Shown here piece after piece: positions 28,717-38,110 of a stretch of 64,000 bases of DNA (its first letter is position 1; every line of letters begins with the position of its first letter). The translations under genes were made by a program, and so were the position numbers. The notes under the pieces were generated by a model. It worked only from the letters and a program-made list of their open reading frames with translations. It was not told where the DNA came from and did not search any database. Source of the stretch: Flavobacteriales bacterium (lineage in GTDB: Bacteria > Bacteroidota > Bacteroidia > Flavobacteriales_F > PHOS-HE28); assembly GCA_016703005.1 (NCBI GenBank), contig JADJCX010000009.1, positions 109,688 to 173,687 on the forward strand, read 5' to 3'.

Positions 28717-31700
28717 TTATGGCATTTGTTCGGTGCGCGTGTTCGTGGGAACACTGCCTCCAACGTTCACCAATATGGGGTCGCGATCGTTGGCGGTGCC
28801 CGTGTATTTCGCGGTCCCGTCGAGGTTCACGTCTTCCTCGTTGTATCCGGCCAACGTGCTGGTCGGCACCGTGCCGCCGATGCTCACAAGGATCGGATCG
28901 CGATCGTTCAACGTGCCCGCGTATTTGATCACGCCATCGCCGTTCACGTCGCCGCTCCACAACACGGCGAAAGCACCCATGATCTTCCGCGCGTCGGTAC
29001 CCCAGGTCACCGTTGCGGGCGAAGCGAAGTCCACCATCGTGCTAGGTGCCTGCAACAGAAGCGGGGCGAACGTCATTGCGCCAAGGTGATTGCGGTGACG
29101 AACGGCAACATGATAGTTACCGGCCGGTATCCCGGTGAACGTGATCGTTTGTTCGCCAGTGGCCATCATCAAATTGCCACCGCGTTGCACCAACACCGCC
29201 TTCGTGGCCACCACCAATGCAGGGTTGACGTTGCTGCGCAATTCAACTTGCGCCCAGTCCACCGGCATGGCAAGGCCGGTGTAATCCATGACGAAAGGAC
29301 TTGCGGTAACACCCATGCCGTACGGATCGGTGCTCGGGAGGTGGTTGCCCGCGCGCAGATCACCGTTCATAGTTGTTCCGTTGAACGGCCCTTCCAGTAT
29401 GGCACGTGCATTCAACTGTGCCACTTGGTCATCGTGATCGAATGTTCCATCCGCATCTGCGTCAACACCTGCGCGCACTTTGGTGGTCGGTTGAACGAGT
29501 GTCCAACTCAATGGCCCGCCAGTGCCTTGTGCGGAGTTGACCAGTTGCGTGTGCGTTACCGTTTGCCCACTGATGTCCGATTGGTAGTTGTCGCCGCTCA
29601 CGTAATAGAAGCCACGCAACTCGCCGGCGTACTTACCCTTCACGATCATACCGTATTCCGTTGGCCGTGTCTGCGCCAAGTCTTTCATGACGTTCAACTG
29701 GGTGATGCTCCCAATGGTAGCGCCGTTCAACGTCTGGCGAAGGCCAACGCCTGGCAGGGCATCCTGCACGACGGATGAAGAGAACGGGAACGTGAAGCAC
29801 TGCGTACAATTCGTTGGTGGAATTCCGCCGGACCAAGACAACAGCTCGGGCTCGTAGTCGCCCAAGTAATTGCCCGTACCGCTTCCATTGAACCAAGTTT
29901 CCATAACCCCGTCGCCCATCATGCCGAAGCCGGATGTACACTCAGTGGTGTTGTAGAAGAATCCGTTCTTGCGATACGTGCTGCGCAGGTCGGCGGCCAT
30001 GTTCTTGTTCAACGCGAAGTTCACGCTGCCGCCGTTGCCCGCAACCGCGCCGTTGCCAGCTAGATCCCCTCGACCGGTCTGCGCGTTGTGGCAATGGACG
30101 CAGTTGACATTGCTCGCGACGAACAAGTTCACGGCGGGCGGGATCACTTGGAAAGTGGTGCCCGTTCCCCGGACACGCCCCGGGGTCATGCGCCCTGTGG
30201 AGGATGTGGTCTCCGGCTTGTAGGTGCGGTACGGATTCGGCACATACCAGCAGGCCGCAATGAAATCCTGGAATTCCTGCATCTCCCCTGCTGGCTTCGG
30301 AGCATCCAAGCCTTGCAGATGCTGGAACGCCCCGTCGAAATCGGCGAAGCTGTGCTTGTCCCCGCGCCAGTGAAGATTGCCGCGACCGCGGCCGATAATG
30401 TCGATTAGGAACTGCGTCACCTTCACTCCTTTCAGCGGGTGGAAGACCTTGCCGTCCACCGTATCCATGTCACCGGCAGGGTTCCCGAGGTCCCAACCCA
30501 AGCGGTCCCAGCGTGCATCCACGTGACAGCTTCCGCAGGAGATGTGACCTGTGCCCGAACCGATGTGCGTGTTGTACATGTGCTTGCGACCGGCTTTGAT
30601 CACCATGGGGGTGGGATCGAAGAAGTTGGCGCGCGCCACTTCCATGTTGCTGTTCAGGTCCACCGTGCTGATGGTGCCTTCGAATTTGTTCAGCACGTAC
30701 GCCATGGTACCAACGCCGTTGAGCACAATGCCCGTTGGGCCCTCACCGACCGGGATCGGATCCACGAGGTTGCGCGTTCCGTTGCTGTTGAGCACCAACA
30801 CGTTGTTGGAACCCATACCGGTGACATACGCCTTCGAGCCATCGGCCTTGAAGGCGATCCCCCGCGGATCACCAATGGACTGTTTGCGCAACGCCGGGGC
30901 CACCGAAGGCGTGGCGTAGGTGAGGTGCGGGTTCATGTCGGTGATGGTATTCGCGCCACCCACCGATGTGAACTGTGAGATGTTCACCCGTAGGAACTTG
31001 CCGTTCAAATTGGGTTCGAAGCGGATCTCGTTGGTGGCATCGGTGCCCACTACGTTCACTTGGCCCGTAGCCGGGTTCACGCCCATTGCCATCAGAATGT
31101 TCCCCAGTCTTGCTTGGTAGCTGAGCGCCAAGGTCCCGGCGTTCAAAACGGCAATGTCGCGATCGGGCATATCCCAACCGGCTTGGCGAATACCTGCACC
31201 ACCGGTGACGATGTTCGTCCAGTTCTGCCCGTTGCCGTCCAACCATTGTCCGGCGGCGTTCTTGCGCACGATCAAACTGTTCGTCTCCGTGGTGGCCGGG
31301 TTGTTGGGGTTCAATGGAGGATCGAAACCTGCACCGGCATTCGGCACGGGCACCACCCCACCGTAGGGTCCAGCAGGCTTGGTAACGTCGTTGGCGATCG
31401 TGGTGCAGCCGCCCTGTGGCGAACAGACACCGGAAGCCATGAACTGGTTACCGCTGATGACCGTTGTGGCGTTGCCGCTTTCGAAGAAGGCGCAATACAC
31501 TGTGTTGCCATCGATGCTCACGGCCAACGCGCGGGGTTGCTCACCCTTCAGCAACACTTCCGTAGGTGCGGCATTCAGGTTAGAGAGGTCGAATACCTGT
31601 ATGCTCTCACGTTGTGCACACGAAACGAATGCCTTGGTGGGAACTACGCCTCCGGCGAACACCACATCGGCCGGTTCATCCTCGGTGGTCAGGCTGCGGA

Positions 31701-32022
31701 TCACCACTTTCTGCGTAAGGTCCACGATGCTCACTTCATCCGAGACCTGGTTCACTACCCACGCTTCGTTGTTCGTTCGTACGCGCACTGTCACGGGGTC
31801 GATGCCGACCGGAATGCTGGCGATGTTGAGCAGACTGTAGTTGGTGATACTGAAGACCTCCAAGGTGTTGTTGGCCGTGTTCACTGCAAGCAACTTGGTG
31901 CCGTCCGGGGTGATGTCGATAGGATGCACATGCGCGCTCTCGAAGTTCACGAACTGCGTGGCCGGTGTCGCCGAACCAACGTTCGGCAATTCGAGGGCGT
32001 TGAAGGCGCTCACAACCACCAC
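28717..32022 (-). CDS. YVTN beta-propeller, di-haem cytochrome protein with dockerin-like C-terminal module
   Basis: About 1,100 residues. The N-terminal half has YVTN-type propeller repeats (for example GTKLLAVNTANNTLEVFS, AWVVNQVSDEVSIVDL, AYVLNKFEGTISTVDL). Two c-type haem sites follow: CGSCH near residue 496 and CVHCH near residue 640. Between them is the sequence GNLHWRGDKHSFADFDGAF, typical of MauG/cytochrome-c-peroxidase-like proteins. The last 230 residues form the module shared with the genes at 37360 and 40825, here with the clearest calcium-loop-like repeats (GDVNGDGVIKYAG and EDVNLDGTAKYTG), ending TRTEQMP. The start is uncertain. GTG 32022 is used, but in-frame residues upstream look like a signal peptide and contain no ATG before the stop at the kbl boundary. 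It is probably exported; electron transfer or peroxidase activity is inferred. Confidence 0.8.
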   Translation of the reverse strand: MVVVSAFNALELPNVGSATPATQFVNFESAHVHPIDITPDGTKLLAVNTANNTLEVFSITNYSLLNIASIPVGIDPVTVRVRTNNEAWVVNQVSDEVSIVDLTQKVVIRSLTTEDEPADVVFAGGVVPTKAFVSCAQRESIQVFDLSNLNAAPTEVLLKGEQPRALAVSIDGNTVYCAFFESGNATTVISGNQFMASGVCSPQGGCTTIANDVTKPAGPYGGVVPVPNAGAGFDPPLNPNNPATTETNSLIVRKNAAGQWLDGNGQNWTNIVTGGAGIRQAGWDMPDRDIAVLNAGTLALSYQARLGNILMAMGVNPATGQVNVVGTDATNEIRFEPNLNGKFLRVNISQFTSVGGANTITDMNPHLTYATPSVAPALRKQSIGDPRGIAFKADGSKAYVTGMGSNNVLVLNSNGTRNLVDPIPVGEGPTGIVLNGVGTMAYVLNKFEGTISTVDLNSNMEVARANFFDPTPMVIKAGRKHMYNTHIGSGTGHISCGSCHVDARWDRLGWDLGNPAGDMDTVDGKVFHPLKGVKVTQFLIDIIGRGRGNLHWRGDKHSFADFDGAFQHLQGLDAPKPAGEMQEFQDFIAACWYVPNPYRTYKPETTSSTGRMTPGRVRGTGTTFQVIPPAVNLFVASNVNCVHCHNAQTGRGDLAGNGAVAGNGGSVNFALNKNMAADLRSTYRKNGFFYNTTECTSGFGMMGDGVMETWFNGSGTGNYLGDYEPELLSWSGGIPPTNCTQCFTFPFSSSVVQDALPGVGLRQTLNGATIGSITQLNVMKDLAQTRPTEYGMIVKGKYAGELRGFYYVSGDNYQSDISGQTVTHTQLVNSAQGTGGPLSWTLVQPTTKVRAGVDADADGTFDHDDQVAQLNARAILEGPFNGTTMNGDLRAGNHLPSTDPYGMGVTASPFVMDYTGLAMPVDWAQVELRSNVNPALVVATKAVLVQRGGNLMMATGEQTITFTGIPAGNYHVAVRHRNHLGAMTFAPLLLQAPSTMVDFASPATVTWGTDARKIMGAFAVLWSGDVNGDGVIKYAGTLNDRDPILVSIGGTVPTSTLAGYNEEDVNLDGTAKYTGTANDRDPILVNVGGSVPTNTRTEQMP

Positions 32023-32059
32023 AGTGGTAACAAGCGTGCAGCCTAATACGGGCTTCGCG

Positions 32060-33253
32060 CTAACCGATCAAGCCCATCTCCTTACCCACCTTCCCGAACG
32101 CGGCAAGCGCCTTGTCGATATGGGCCTCGCTGTGCCCGGCGCTCAATTGCACGCGGATGCGGGCCGTGTCCTTCGGCACCACCGGGAAGAAGAACCCGAT
32201 GACGTAGATCCCTTCCTCCAGAAGCTTGTCGGCCATTACTTGGCTCACCTTGGCATCGCCCAACATCACCGGCACGATCGCGCTGCGATCACCGCGTGTC
32301 TTGAAGCCGAGGGCTTCGATGCCGGTCTTGAACCGTTTTACGTTCTCTTCCAACTTGTCGCGCAGGGCTGTGCTCTTGCTCAGCAGGTCGAGCACGGCAA
32401 TGGACGCACCCACGATATTCGGCGCGAGCGAGTTGCTGAAGAGATAAGGCCGTGATCGCTGACGCAGCATTTCGATGATCTCCTTGCGGCCGGTCGTGTA
32501 ACCGCCCATGGCACCACCAAGCGCCTTGCCCAAGGTGCCCGTGATGATGTCCACGCGTCCGGTGACGCCGCACGCCTCCACGGCACCTCGTCCGGTCTTG
32601 CCGATGAAACCTGCGGCGTGGCATTCGTCCACCATCACCAATGCATCATACTTGTCGGCCAGGTCGCACACGCCTTTCAGGTCAGCAACGATCCCATCCA
32701 TGCTGAACACGCCATCGGTGACGATCATCTTGAAGCGATGACCAGCGGCTTGCGCGGCCTTCAGTTGCACTTCCAGATGCGCCATGTCGTTATTGGCGTA
32801 GCGGAAGCGGGCAGCCTTGCACAGACGCACACCATCGATGATGCTCGCGTGGTTGAGCGAGTCGCTGATCACGCAATCGAGTTCGCCGAGCAGAGGTTCG
32901 AAGACGCCACCGTTAGCATCGAAACAAGCCGCGTAGAGGATCGTGTCCTCGCTTCCGTGGAAGCGCGCCAGCTTCTCCTCCAGTTCCTTATGGATGTCCT
33001 GAGTGCCGCAGATGAAACGCACGCTGCTCATACCGTAACCGTGGGAGTCGAGCGTCTTGTGAGCGGCGGCGATCACATCAGGATGCGACGACAGCCCGAG
33101 GTAATTGTTCGCACAGAAGTTGAGCACTTGCTTACCGTTGACGGTGATCTCAGCGCCTTGCTCACTGGTAATGATGCGTTCGCGTTTGTAGAGGCCCGCT
33201 TCGCGGATGCCGTCGAGTTCCTTCCGGAGGTGCTGCTGAAGTGCGCCGTACAT
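32060..33253 (-). CDS. kbl: Glycine C-acetyltransferase (2-amino-3-ketobutyrate CoA ligase)
   Basis: A PLP-dependent alpha-oxoamine synthase of 397 residues. It cleaves 2-amino-3-oxobutyrate with CoA to glycine and acetyl-CoA in threonine degradation. Signatures are NFCANNYLGLSSHP, MSSVRFICGTQDIHKELE, DSLNHASIIDG, VDECHAAGFIGKTGRG and the PLP-lysine segment TGTLGKALGGAMGGY. The threonine dehydrogenase partner (tdh) is not in the window. ATG 33253 (MYGALQQ) gives the normal length; the in-frame extension to 33415 overlaps the divergent gene. Divergent from the sulfotransferase-like gene at 33354. Confidence 0.94.
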   Translation of the reverse strand: MYGALQQHLRKELDGIREAGLYKRERIITSEQGAEITVNGKQVLNFCANNYLGLSSHPDVIAAAHKTLDSHGYGMSSVRFICGTQDIHKELEEKLARFHGSEDTILYAACFDANGGVFEPLLGELDCVISDSLNHASIIDGVRLCKAARFRYANNDMAHLEVQLKAAQAAGHRFKMIVTDGVFSMDGIVADLKGVCDLADKYDALVMVDECHAAGFIGKTGRGAVEACGVTGRVDIITGTLGKALGGAMGGYTTGRKEIIEMLRQRSRPYLFSNSLAPNIVGASIAVLDLLSKSTALRDKLEENVKRFKTGIEALGFKTRGDRSAIVPVMLGDAKVSQVMADKLLEEGIYVIGFFFPVVPKDTARIRVQLSAGHSEAHIDKALAAFGKVGKEMGLIG

Positions 33254-33310
33254 GATGCTGATCAATTGGGCCGATCGGTTGTTCAGGGGATCGGCACGGG
33301 TGATGATCGG

Positions 33311-33318
33311 CGAATATA
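33311..33318 (-). promoter_or_regulatory. Candidate -7 promoter box for kbl
   Basis: TATATTCG on the minus strand lies 57 nt before the kbl ATG, in the 100-nt divergent spacer. Confidence 0.35.
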
Positions 33319-33339
33319 TCCGGCACTGTGCAGGGGTTC

Positions 33340-33347
33340 TACTTTCG
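33340..33347 (+). promoter_or_regulatory. Candidate -7 promoter box for the gene at 33354
   Basis: TACTTTCG ends 6 nt before the ATG at 33354, so the transcript would be leaderless. Confidence 0.45.
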
Positions 33348-33353
33348 CCGCTC

Positions 33354-34178
33354 ATGTCACTCGTCAACAACGCGAAACACGCGCTCAGTAAGCTGAAGCA
33401 CCGGGTGTTGAACACACCGAACGCTTGGCGACAGCGCTCGAACTTCTTCCTGATCTATACGCTCGGCAAAGTGGGCAGCAGCACCCTCTACGCTACGCTG
33501 AAGAAGAAACTGCCCGGTGTTCCGGTGCATCATGTGCACTACCTGAGCGAGAAGTTCCTCGGCGACCTGCTGCCGAAGAGCGACGTCTACTTCCGGAAAC
33601 ACATCGGCTTGGGCCGGCGGATACTCGCCGACCTCGACAAGCACAAGGACAAGCGCATCAAGATCATCACGCTCGTGCGGGAACCGGTGGCGCGCGATGT
33701 GAGCGCGCTGTTCCAAACATGGCGCGGCCGCTTCGGCGATGTGCCGTTCGATTCCAAGAGCAACACCGAGTTGATCGCCCATTTGAAGGAGCGCAAGTTC
33801 CAGCATACGCTCACGTGGTTCGATGAGGAATTCAAGGAGTGGACGGGCGTTGACATCTACTCCTTGCCGTTCGACATGCACCAGGGCTACAGCATTCACC
33901 ACACGGAGCGCTTCGACATCCTCGTGGTGAAGCTCGAACAGCTCAACGAGTGCTTTGCTTCCGCCATGCATGAATTCATCGGCCTCGACCTGTCACGTTT
34001 GGAACTGGCCAACATCGGCGAGGAGAAGCTGAGCCGCGAGAAGTACAAGTCGTTGGCGGCGGAGAATCCGTTTCACGCACGAAGAACTGGACCACGTCTA
34101 CGGCTCCAGTATATGCGGCACTTCTTCAGCGACGAGGAGATCGCTACGGCGCGAGAGCGATGGTCGTCTGACCAGTGA
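33354..34178 (+). CDS. Sulfotransferase-like / putative capsular polysaccharide synthesis protein
   Basis: About 274 residues with a P-loop sulfotransferase fold. The 5'-phosphosulfate-binding loop is IYTLGKVGSSTLYATLK near residue 34. The 3'-phosphate-binding region is TLVREPVARDVSALFQ near residue 105. It resembles the NKWYS-type putative capsule synthesis proteins, which are probably polysaccharide sulfotransferases; the acceptor is unknown. Bases 34073-34108 are read out of phase. An extra T in TTT 34071-34073 and a lost A near 34108 compensate each other. The intended residues there are probably THEELDHVYGSKY rather than HARRTGPRLRLQY. The ATG follows a TACTTTCG box by 6 nt. Confidence 0.75.
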   Translation: MSLVNNAKHALSKLKHRVLNTPNAWRQRSNFFLIYTLGKVGSSTLYATLKKKLPGVPVHHVHYLSEKFLGDLLPKSDVYFRKHIGLGRRILADLDKHKDKRIKIITLVREPVARDVSALFQTWRGRFGDVPFDSKSNTELIAHLKERKFQHTLTWFDEEFKEWTGVDIYSLPFDMHQGYSIHHTERFDILVVKLEQLNECFASAMHEFIGLDLSRLELANIGEEKLSREKYKSLAAENPFHARRTGPRLRLQYMRHFFSDEEIATARERWSSDQ

Positions 34179-34183
34179 CCTGG

Positions 34184-34919
34184 TTAACGCCCGCAGCCGG
34201 AGAGGCAGAACCCGTAGGCCACGCCCATCCCGATGTACCATTCGGGAGAGCGCACCGCGTCAAGGCGCATGGTGGGTGGTCAGCGTCGGTAGCTCATCAT
34301 ATAGATGTCTTCCACCACCGATCTCATAGGTCATCCGCATGCACAGATCAAAGTACCCGTTGGGCATTTCATCGCGCAGCCCAAGCTTCAGCCCTACTGG
34401 GAACAACATGTAGTTGTGTCTCAAACGGGTGGGCAGATCCTGTGTGCCTTCCTCCGGATGAGGTACTTTCACAAGATCGATCTCTTCCTGCCGATAACGC
34501 ACACCCAGTATAGGACCTGCATACCAGGAAGCACGCGAATTCCCGGTGAAGAGGTAGACCGCCCGCAACCAGCCCGTGACCTCCCGCCCACTCCTTTCAT
34601 ATCTGGTGGATGAATTCGATGAAAGACCATCGTCCGCGACATAGGCTGTGGTTACCCGGCTATCCACAAGACCTGAGGGAGTAGCGAACATCGACCCCTT
34701 CCATGCAATATCCCACGAGTGAGAGACATCGGCCCCGATAGAGATCTTCGACGTGAGGTCGCGATCGAACCCCAGCCCTACGTTGTGGTTCAAATAGTTC
34801 TCACTCTTGTTCCAACCGAAGTCGGTATCCAGGAAGTTCACCTTAAGTCCCCACTGACCGTAAAGCGCAGTTGAGCAGAGCATGAAAAGCGTTCCGAAGG
34901 CATGGGTCCAGAGTCTCAT
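34184..34919 (-). CDS. Outer-membrane beta-barrel protein (frameshifted near the C-terminus)
   Basis: A porin-like small barrel of about 244 residues. It has a signal peptide (MRLWTHAFGTLFMLCSTALYGQ) and alternating amphipathic strands (for example LNHNVGLGFDRDLTSKISIG, then WYAGPILGVRYRQEE). The uninterrupted frame stops at 34260. Removing one base from the GGG at 34274-34276 lets it continue through EWYIGMGVAYGFCLSGCGR to a stop at 34184, which looks like the missing last strands. ATG 34925 is an alternative start two residues upstream. No specific family is recognised. The gene is convergent with the sulfotransferase-like gene. Confidence 0.6.
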
Positions 34920-35211
34920 GTTCATGGATGTTCGTGAATACGATGAACCCGCACCGATCGTCCCTACAAACAAAGAAACCAAAAACGCGTCGATTGCAAG
35001 AACGGCTCCACTGGATGATCATTGCGGGTTCTTTACTTGCCATGGAGAGCACTTGATGTGAACCAGTTCTCTGAGGCATGCCGTCCAGGTATTTTCCCTG
35101 AGGCACTTTAGCGTTGGTCGCAATTGATCCACAGCACTCCAAGGTTCGGAGGTTGAAGTAGCACTGCCTACCGCCTTCCCGGATACTTTGCCCCGTGAAA
35201 CCCATGACCCC

Positions 35212-37290
35212 ATGAAGAAAACCCTTACCCTACTTGCCATGAGCCCCGCGCTGGCCCTGGCCCAAAGCCTTGTGAGCACCAGCCCGCAGCTGCGCACCGT
35301 ACTGCTCGAGGATTTCACCGGCATCCATTGCGGCTACTGCCCTGAAGGACACGTCATCGGCGACAACTTGGAAGACATGCACAAGGACCAGTTCGTGTTC
35401 GTGGGCGTGCATGCCGGGGGCTTCGCCGTTCCCAACCAAGGCGAACCCGACTTCCGTACTCCGGAAGGCACCGCCATCGATGCGCACTTCGCACCCAGTG
35501 GTTATCCGAACGGCGTGATCGATCGCCACACCTTCGCCGCAGGCACCTCGTTGGGCCGCGGCGCTTGGGATGCCGCTACCACCGAAGCGTTGGGCTTCAC
35601 CAGTCCGGTGAACGTGGGCGTGGAAAGTTCCTTCGACAGCAACACCCGCGACCTTACTGTGAACGTTGTGCTCTACTACACGGCCAACAGCCCCGGCGGA
35701 AGCGACTACATCGGCGTGTTCCTGAAGGAGAGCAACATCATCGGTTGGCAAACGGATTACGGACCGAACGGCAACAACGCCAACTACAACCACACCGACG
35801 TGCTACGCCACTACCTCACCGATGTGTGGGGCGATGAAGTGACCACCACCACGCAAGGCACCACTGTTACCCGCACATACACGTGGAACGTGCCCATCGA
35901 CTTCAACATCGCGAACTGCGAAGTGGTGGCCCATGCCGGCGAGTACCAGACGGAGGTGTACCAAGCCCGCGAAGTACCTGCGGATGGCGGCACCACCCTC
36001 ATCATCGGCGACATGGCCTTGACCTCCGCGAACGACCACGCCGCCGGGACCAATGGCAGCGGTACGCTGTTCGAGACCGAGTTCACCAATGCACTAGGTG
36101 CGAACGGCGACTTCATCGTTGAACTCACCACCATCAACGCACCTGCGGGTTGGAACGAGTACTTCACCATTCAAGGCACGGACTATCTGGTGCCCGCTAC
36201 CGTGCCGTTCGCCAATGGCACGGCCGAAGCCATCGCCGTGAATATCACGCCCGACGGCACACCGGGCATTGGCGATTACCTGTTGAGCATCCGCAGCGCG
36301 AGCAACTTGCTGGCACCCGCCATCGAGCAGGAGTTCCATGTGATCAGCGGTGTTACCGATCTCATCATCAACAACCCCACTGCTGAGACGTGGGTAACGC
36401 GTTATGAAGCAGGGCTCGTTGGTGCGAACCAGCCGAACCGCGCCACCACCAGCCGCAACACCTTCATCAACTTCGGTGCTGCGAATGCGCTCAGCGGCGT
36501 GAACAACGTGTACTACAACGTGAGCTGGACCTTCCCGAGCATCACGGATGCCGTGGTCGCGCAACTGGAGACCTTCATGGACGCCGGTGGCAACTTGATG
36601 ATCTGCGGACAGGACATAGGTTGGGACAATAGCGGCGCTGCGGGCAGCAACGGCACCCCGATCACGGAGGCGTTCTATGAGGACTACATGTTGGCCACTT
36701 ACGTTGCTGACGACAGCACGACCGACAACCAAGCCAACTTCGAGGATGCGGACGGCGTGTTCGGTGGATTGCCCTCCACCACCATCAGCGATGTGTTCGG
36801 CGGTAGCAACATGTACCCCGAGCAGATCACGCCGATCGCTCCTGCTGTGCCGATCATGAAGTACAACGCTACCGCCAAGGTCGGTGGTTTGCGTGCGCAG
36901 ACCACCAACTATAAGCTTGTGTATTTCGGTATCGGGCCCGAGCAATTGGCCGATGCCGCCGTGGGCGAACAGATGGTGAAGCTGAGCCACGATTGGTTCT
37001 ATGGGCTGGTAGGCGTTGAAGAGTTCGACGCAGCATTGGCTGCTGCGCTCGGCAGCGCGTATCCCGTACCCGCCGATGCACAAGCGACCGTTCCATTGAA
37101 CGGCCTTACGGAAGGTGCCGTGCTACGCGTACACGATGCACGCGGTGCATTGGTGAGCGAACAACGCATCGCGGCGAACAGCACCCAGGCAGTGATCACC
37201 ACCGCCGGATTGCCCAGCGGCATGTACAGCTACCAGTTGCTCGGCAACAGCGGTGCAAGTGCTGCGCGCACGTTGGTGGTGACGCATTGA
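35212..37290 (+). CDS. Omp28-related protein with T9SS type A sorting domain
   Basis: A 692-residue exported protein with a signal peptide (MKKTLTLLAMSPALALAQ). The Omp28-like domain follows: LLEDFTGIHCGYCPEGHVI near residue 40, a thioredoxin-like CxxC surface. Next are AHFAPSGYPNGVIDRHTF and LYYTANSPGGSDYIGVFLKE. A beta-sandwich and a ThuA/glutamine-amidotransferase-like region come after these (LETFMDAGGNLMICGQDIGW). The end is a type A sorting domain (AYPVPADAQATVPL, then VRVHDARGALVSEQR-like sequence, then GMYSYQLL). A paralogue of the shorter gene at 54587. ATG 35212 (MKKT) fits the signal peptide better than the GTG 24 nt upstream. The role of Omp28 proteins is unknown. Confidence 0.87.
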   Translation: MKKTLTLLAMSPALALAQSLVSTSPQLRTVLLEDFTGIHCGYCPEGHVIGDNLEDMHKDQFVFVGVHAGGFAVPNQGEPDFRTPEGTAIDAHFAPSGYPNGVIDRHTFAAGTSLGRGAWDAATTEALGFTSPVNVGVESSFDSNTRDLTVNVVLYYTANSPGGSDYIGVFLKESNIIGWQTDYGPNGNNANYNHTDVLRHYLTDVWGDEVTTTTQGTTVTRTYTWNVPIDFNIANCEVVAHAGEYQTEVYQAREVPADGGTTLIIGDMALTSANDHAAGTNGSGTLFETEFTNALGANGDFIVELTTINAPAGWNEYFTIQGTDYLVPATVPFANGTAEAIAVNITPDGTPGIGDYLLSIRSASNLLAPAIEQEFHVISGVTDLIINNPTAETWVTRYEAGLVGANQPNRATTSRNTFINFGAANALSGVNNVYYNVSWTFPSITDAVVAQLETFMDAGGNLMICGQDIGWDNSGAAGSNGTPITEAFYEDYMLATYVADDSTTDNQANFEDADGVFGGLPSTTISDVFGGSNMYPEQITPIAPAVPIMKYNATAKVGGLRAQTTNYKLVYFGIGPEQLADAAVGEQMVKLSHDWFYGLVGVEEFDAALAAALGSAYPVPADAQATVPLNGLTEGAVLRVHDARGALVSEQRIAANSTQAVITTAGLPSGMYSYQLLGNSGASAARTLVVTH

Positions 37291-37305
37291 TCGATCTACT
37301 TAAGA

Positions 37306-37345
37306 AACAAGAAAGCCCCTCGACATGTCGAGGGGCTTTCTTGTT
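37306..37345. terminator. Bidirectional terminator, perfect 20-bp inverted repeat
   Basis: A perfect palindrome centred at 37325.5 with A-rich left and T-rich right arms around CCCCTCGACATGTCGAGGGG. It lies between the convergent ends of the Omp28-like gene and the M36 peptidase gene, so it can serve both. Confidence 0.85.
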
Positions 37346-37359
37346 CTCGTACCGCGCGA

Positions 37360-38110
37360 TCACGGCAATTGTTCCGAGCGTGTCGCCGTGGGTATCGTAC
37401 CTCCAACATTCACCAGTATCGGATCGCGGTCGTTGCTGATGCCGGTGTACTTCACCACACCATCCAGTGTATGGTCCTCGGGCCAATAGCCGTTGGTGGT
37501 TGCCGTGGGTACCGTGCCGCCCACGCGGGTAAGGATCGGATCGCGATCGTTGGTGGTGCCGGTATACTTCAGCAGGCCATCGCGCACGGCGTTGCCGGTC
37601 CAGAGCAATCGCTTGGCGCCGTTGATCTTCTGCGCGTCGGTACCGTAGGTGGCCACACTTCCGTTGGTGAAGTCGAGCGTGAGGGCAGTTCCGGTCAACG
37701 CCACTGGCGTGGAGGTCATAGCACCCAAGTGGTTGCGGTGACGGATCGCGACGTGGTAGTTGCCAACGGCAGCGAGCAAGCTGATCGGTGAGAGACCGTC
37801 CTCGGCCACCACATCGCCATCGCGTTGCACCAGCGCCGTGCGCGTAGCAACGATGGTGGTCGGCGTGATCGCGCTGCGCAGTTCCACAAGCACCCAATCC
37901 ACCGCCGCGTTGTCGCCGGCGGTGGAAGTAGCGCCGGGTTGCAGCACTTCGCCCCCACCGTCGCTGGCTTGCGTGAAACCGAAACCGGTGTACGGCTCAT
38001 TGTTCGGGATGATGCCCGCAACGCGCAGGTCGTCGCGCATCTTCAACGTGCCCGCGTCGTAGGGGCCTTCAAGCATAAGCTTCAGTGCGAGGCGCACGCC
38101 GTTGTTCAGC
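37360..38110 (-). repeat. Copy A of the duplicated 3'-end segment
   Basis: About 750 bp that is nearly identical to 40825-41575 over long stretches. It encodes the last 250 residues of the M36 peptidase. Differences are mostly at third codon positions. Confidence 0.85.
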
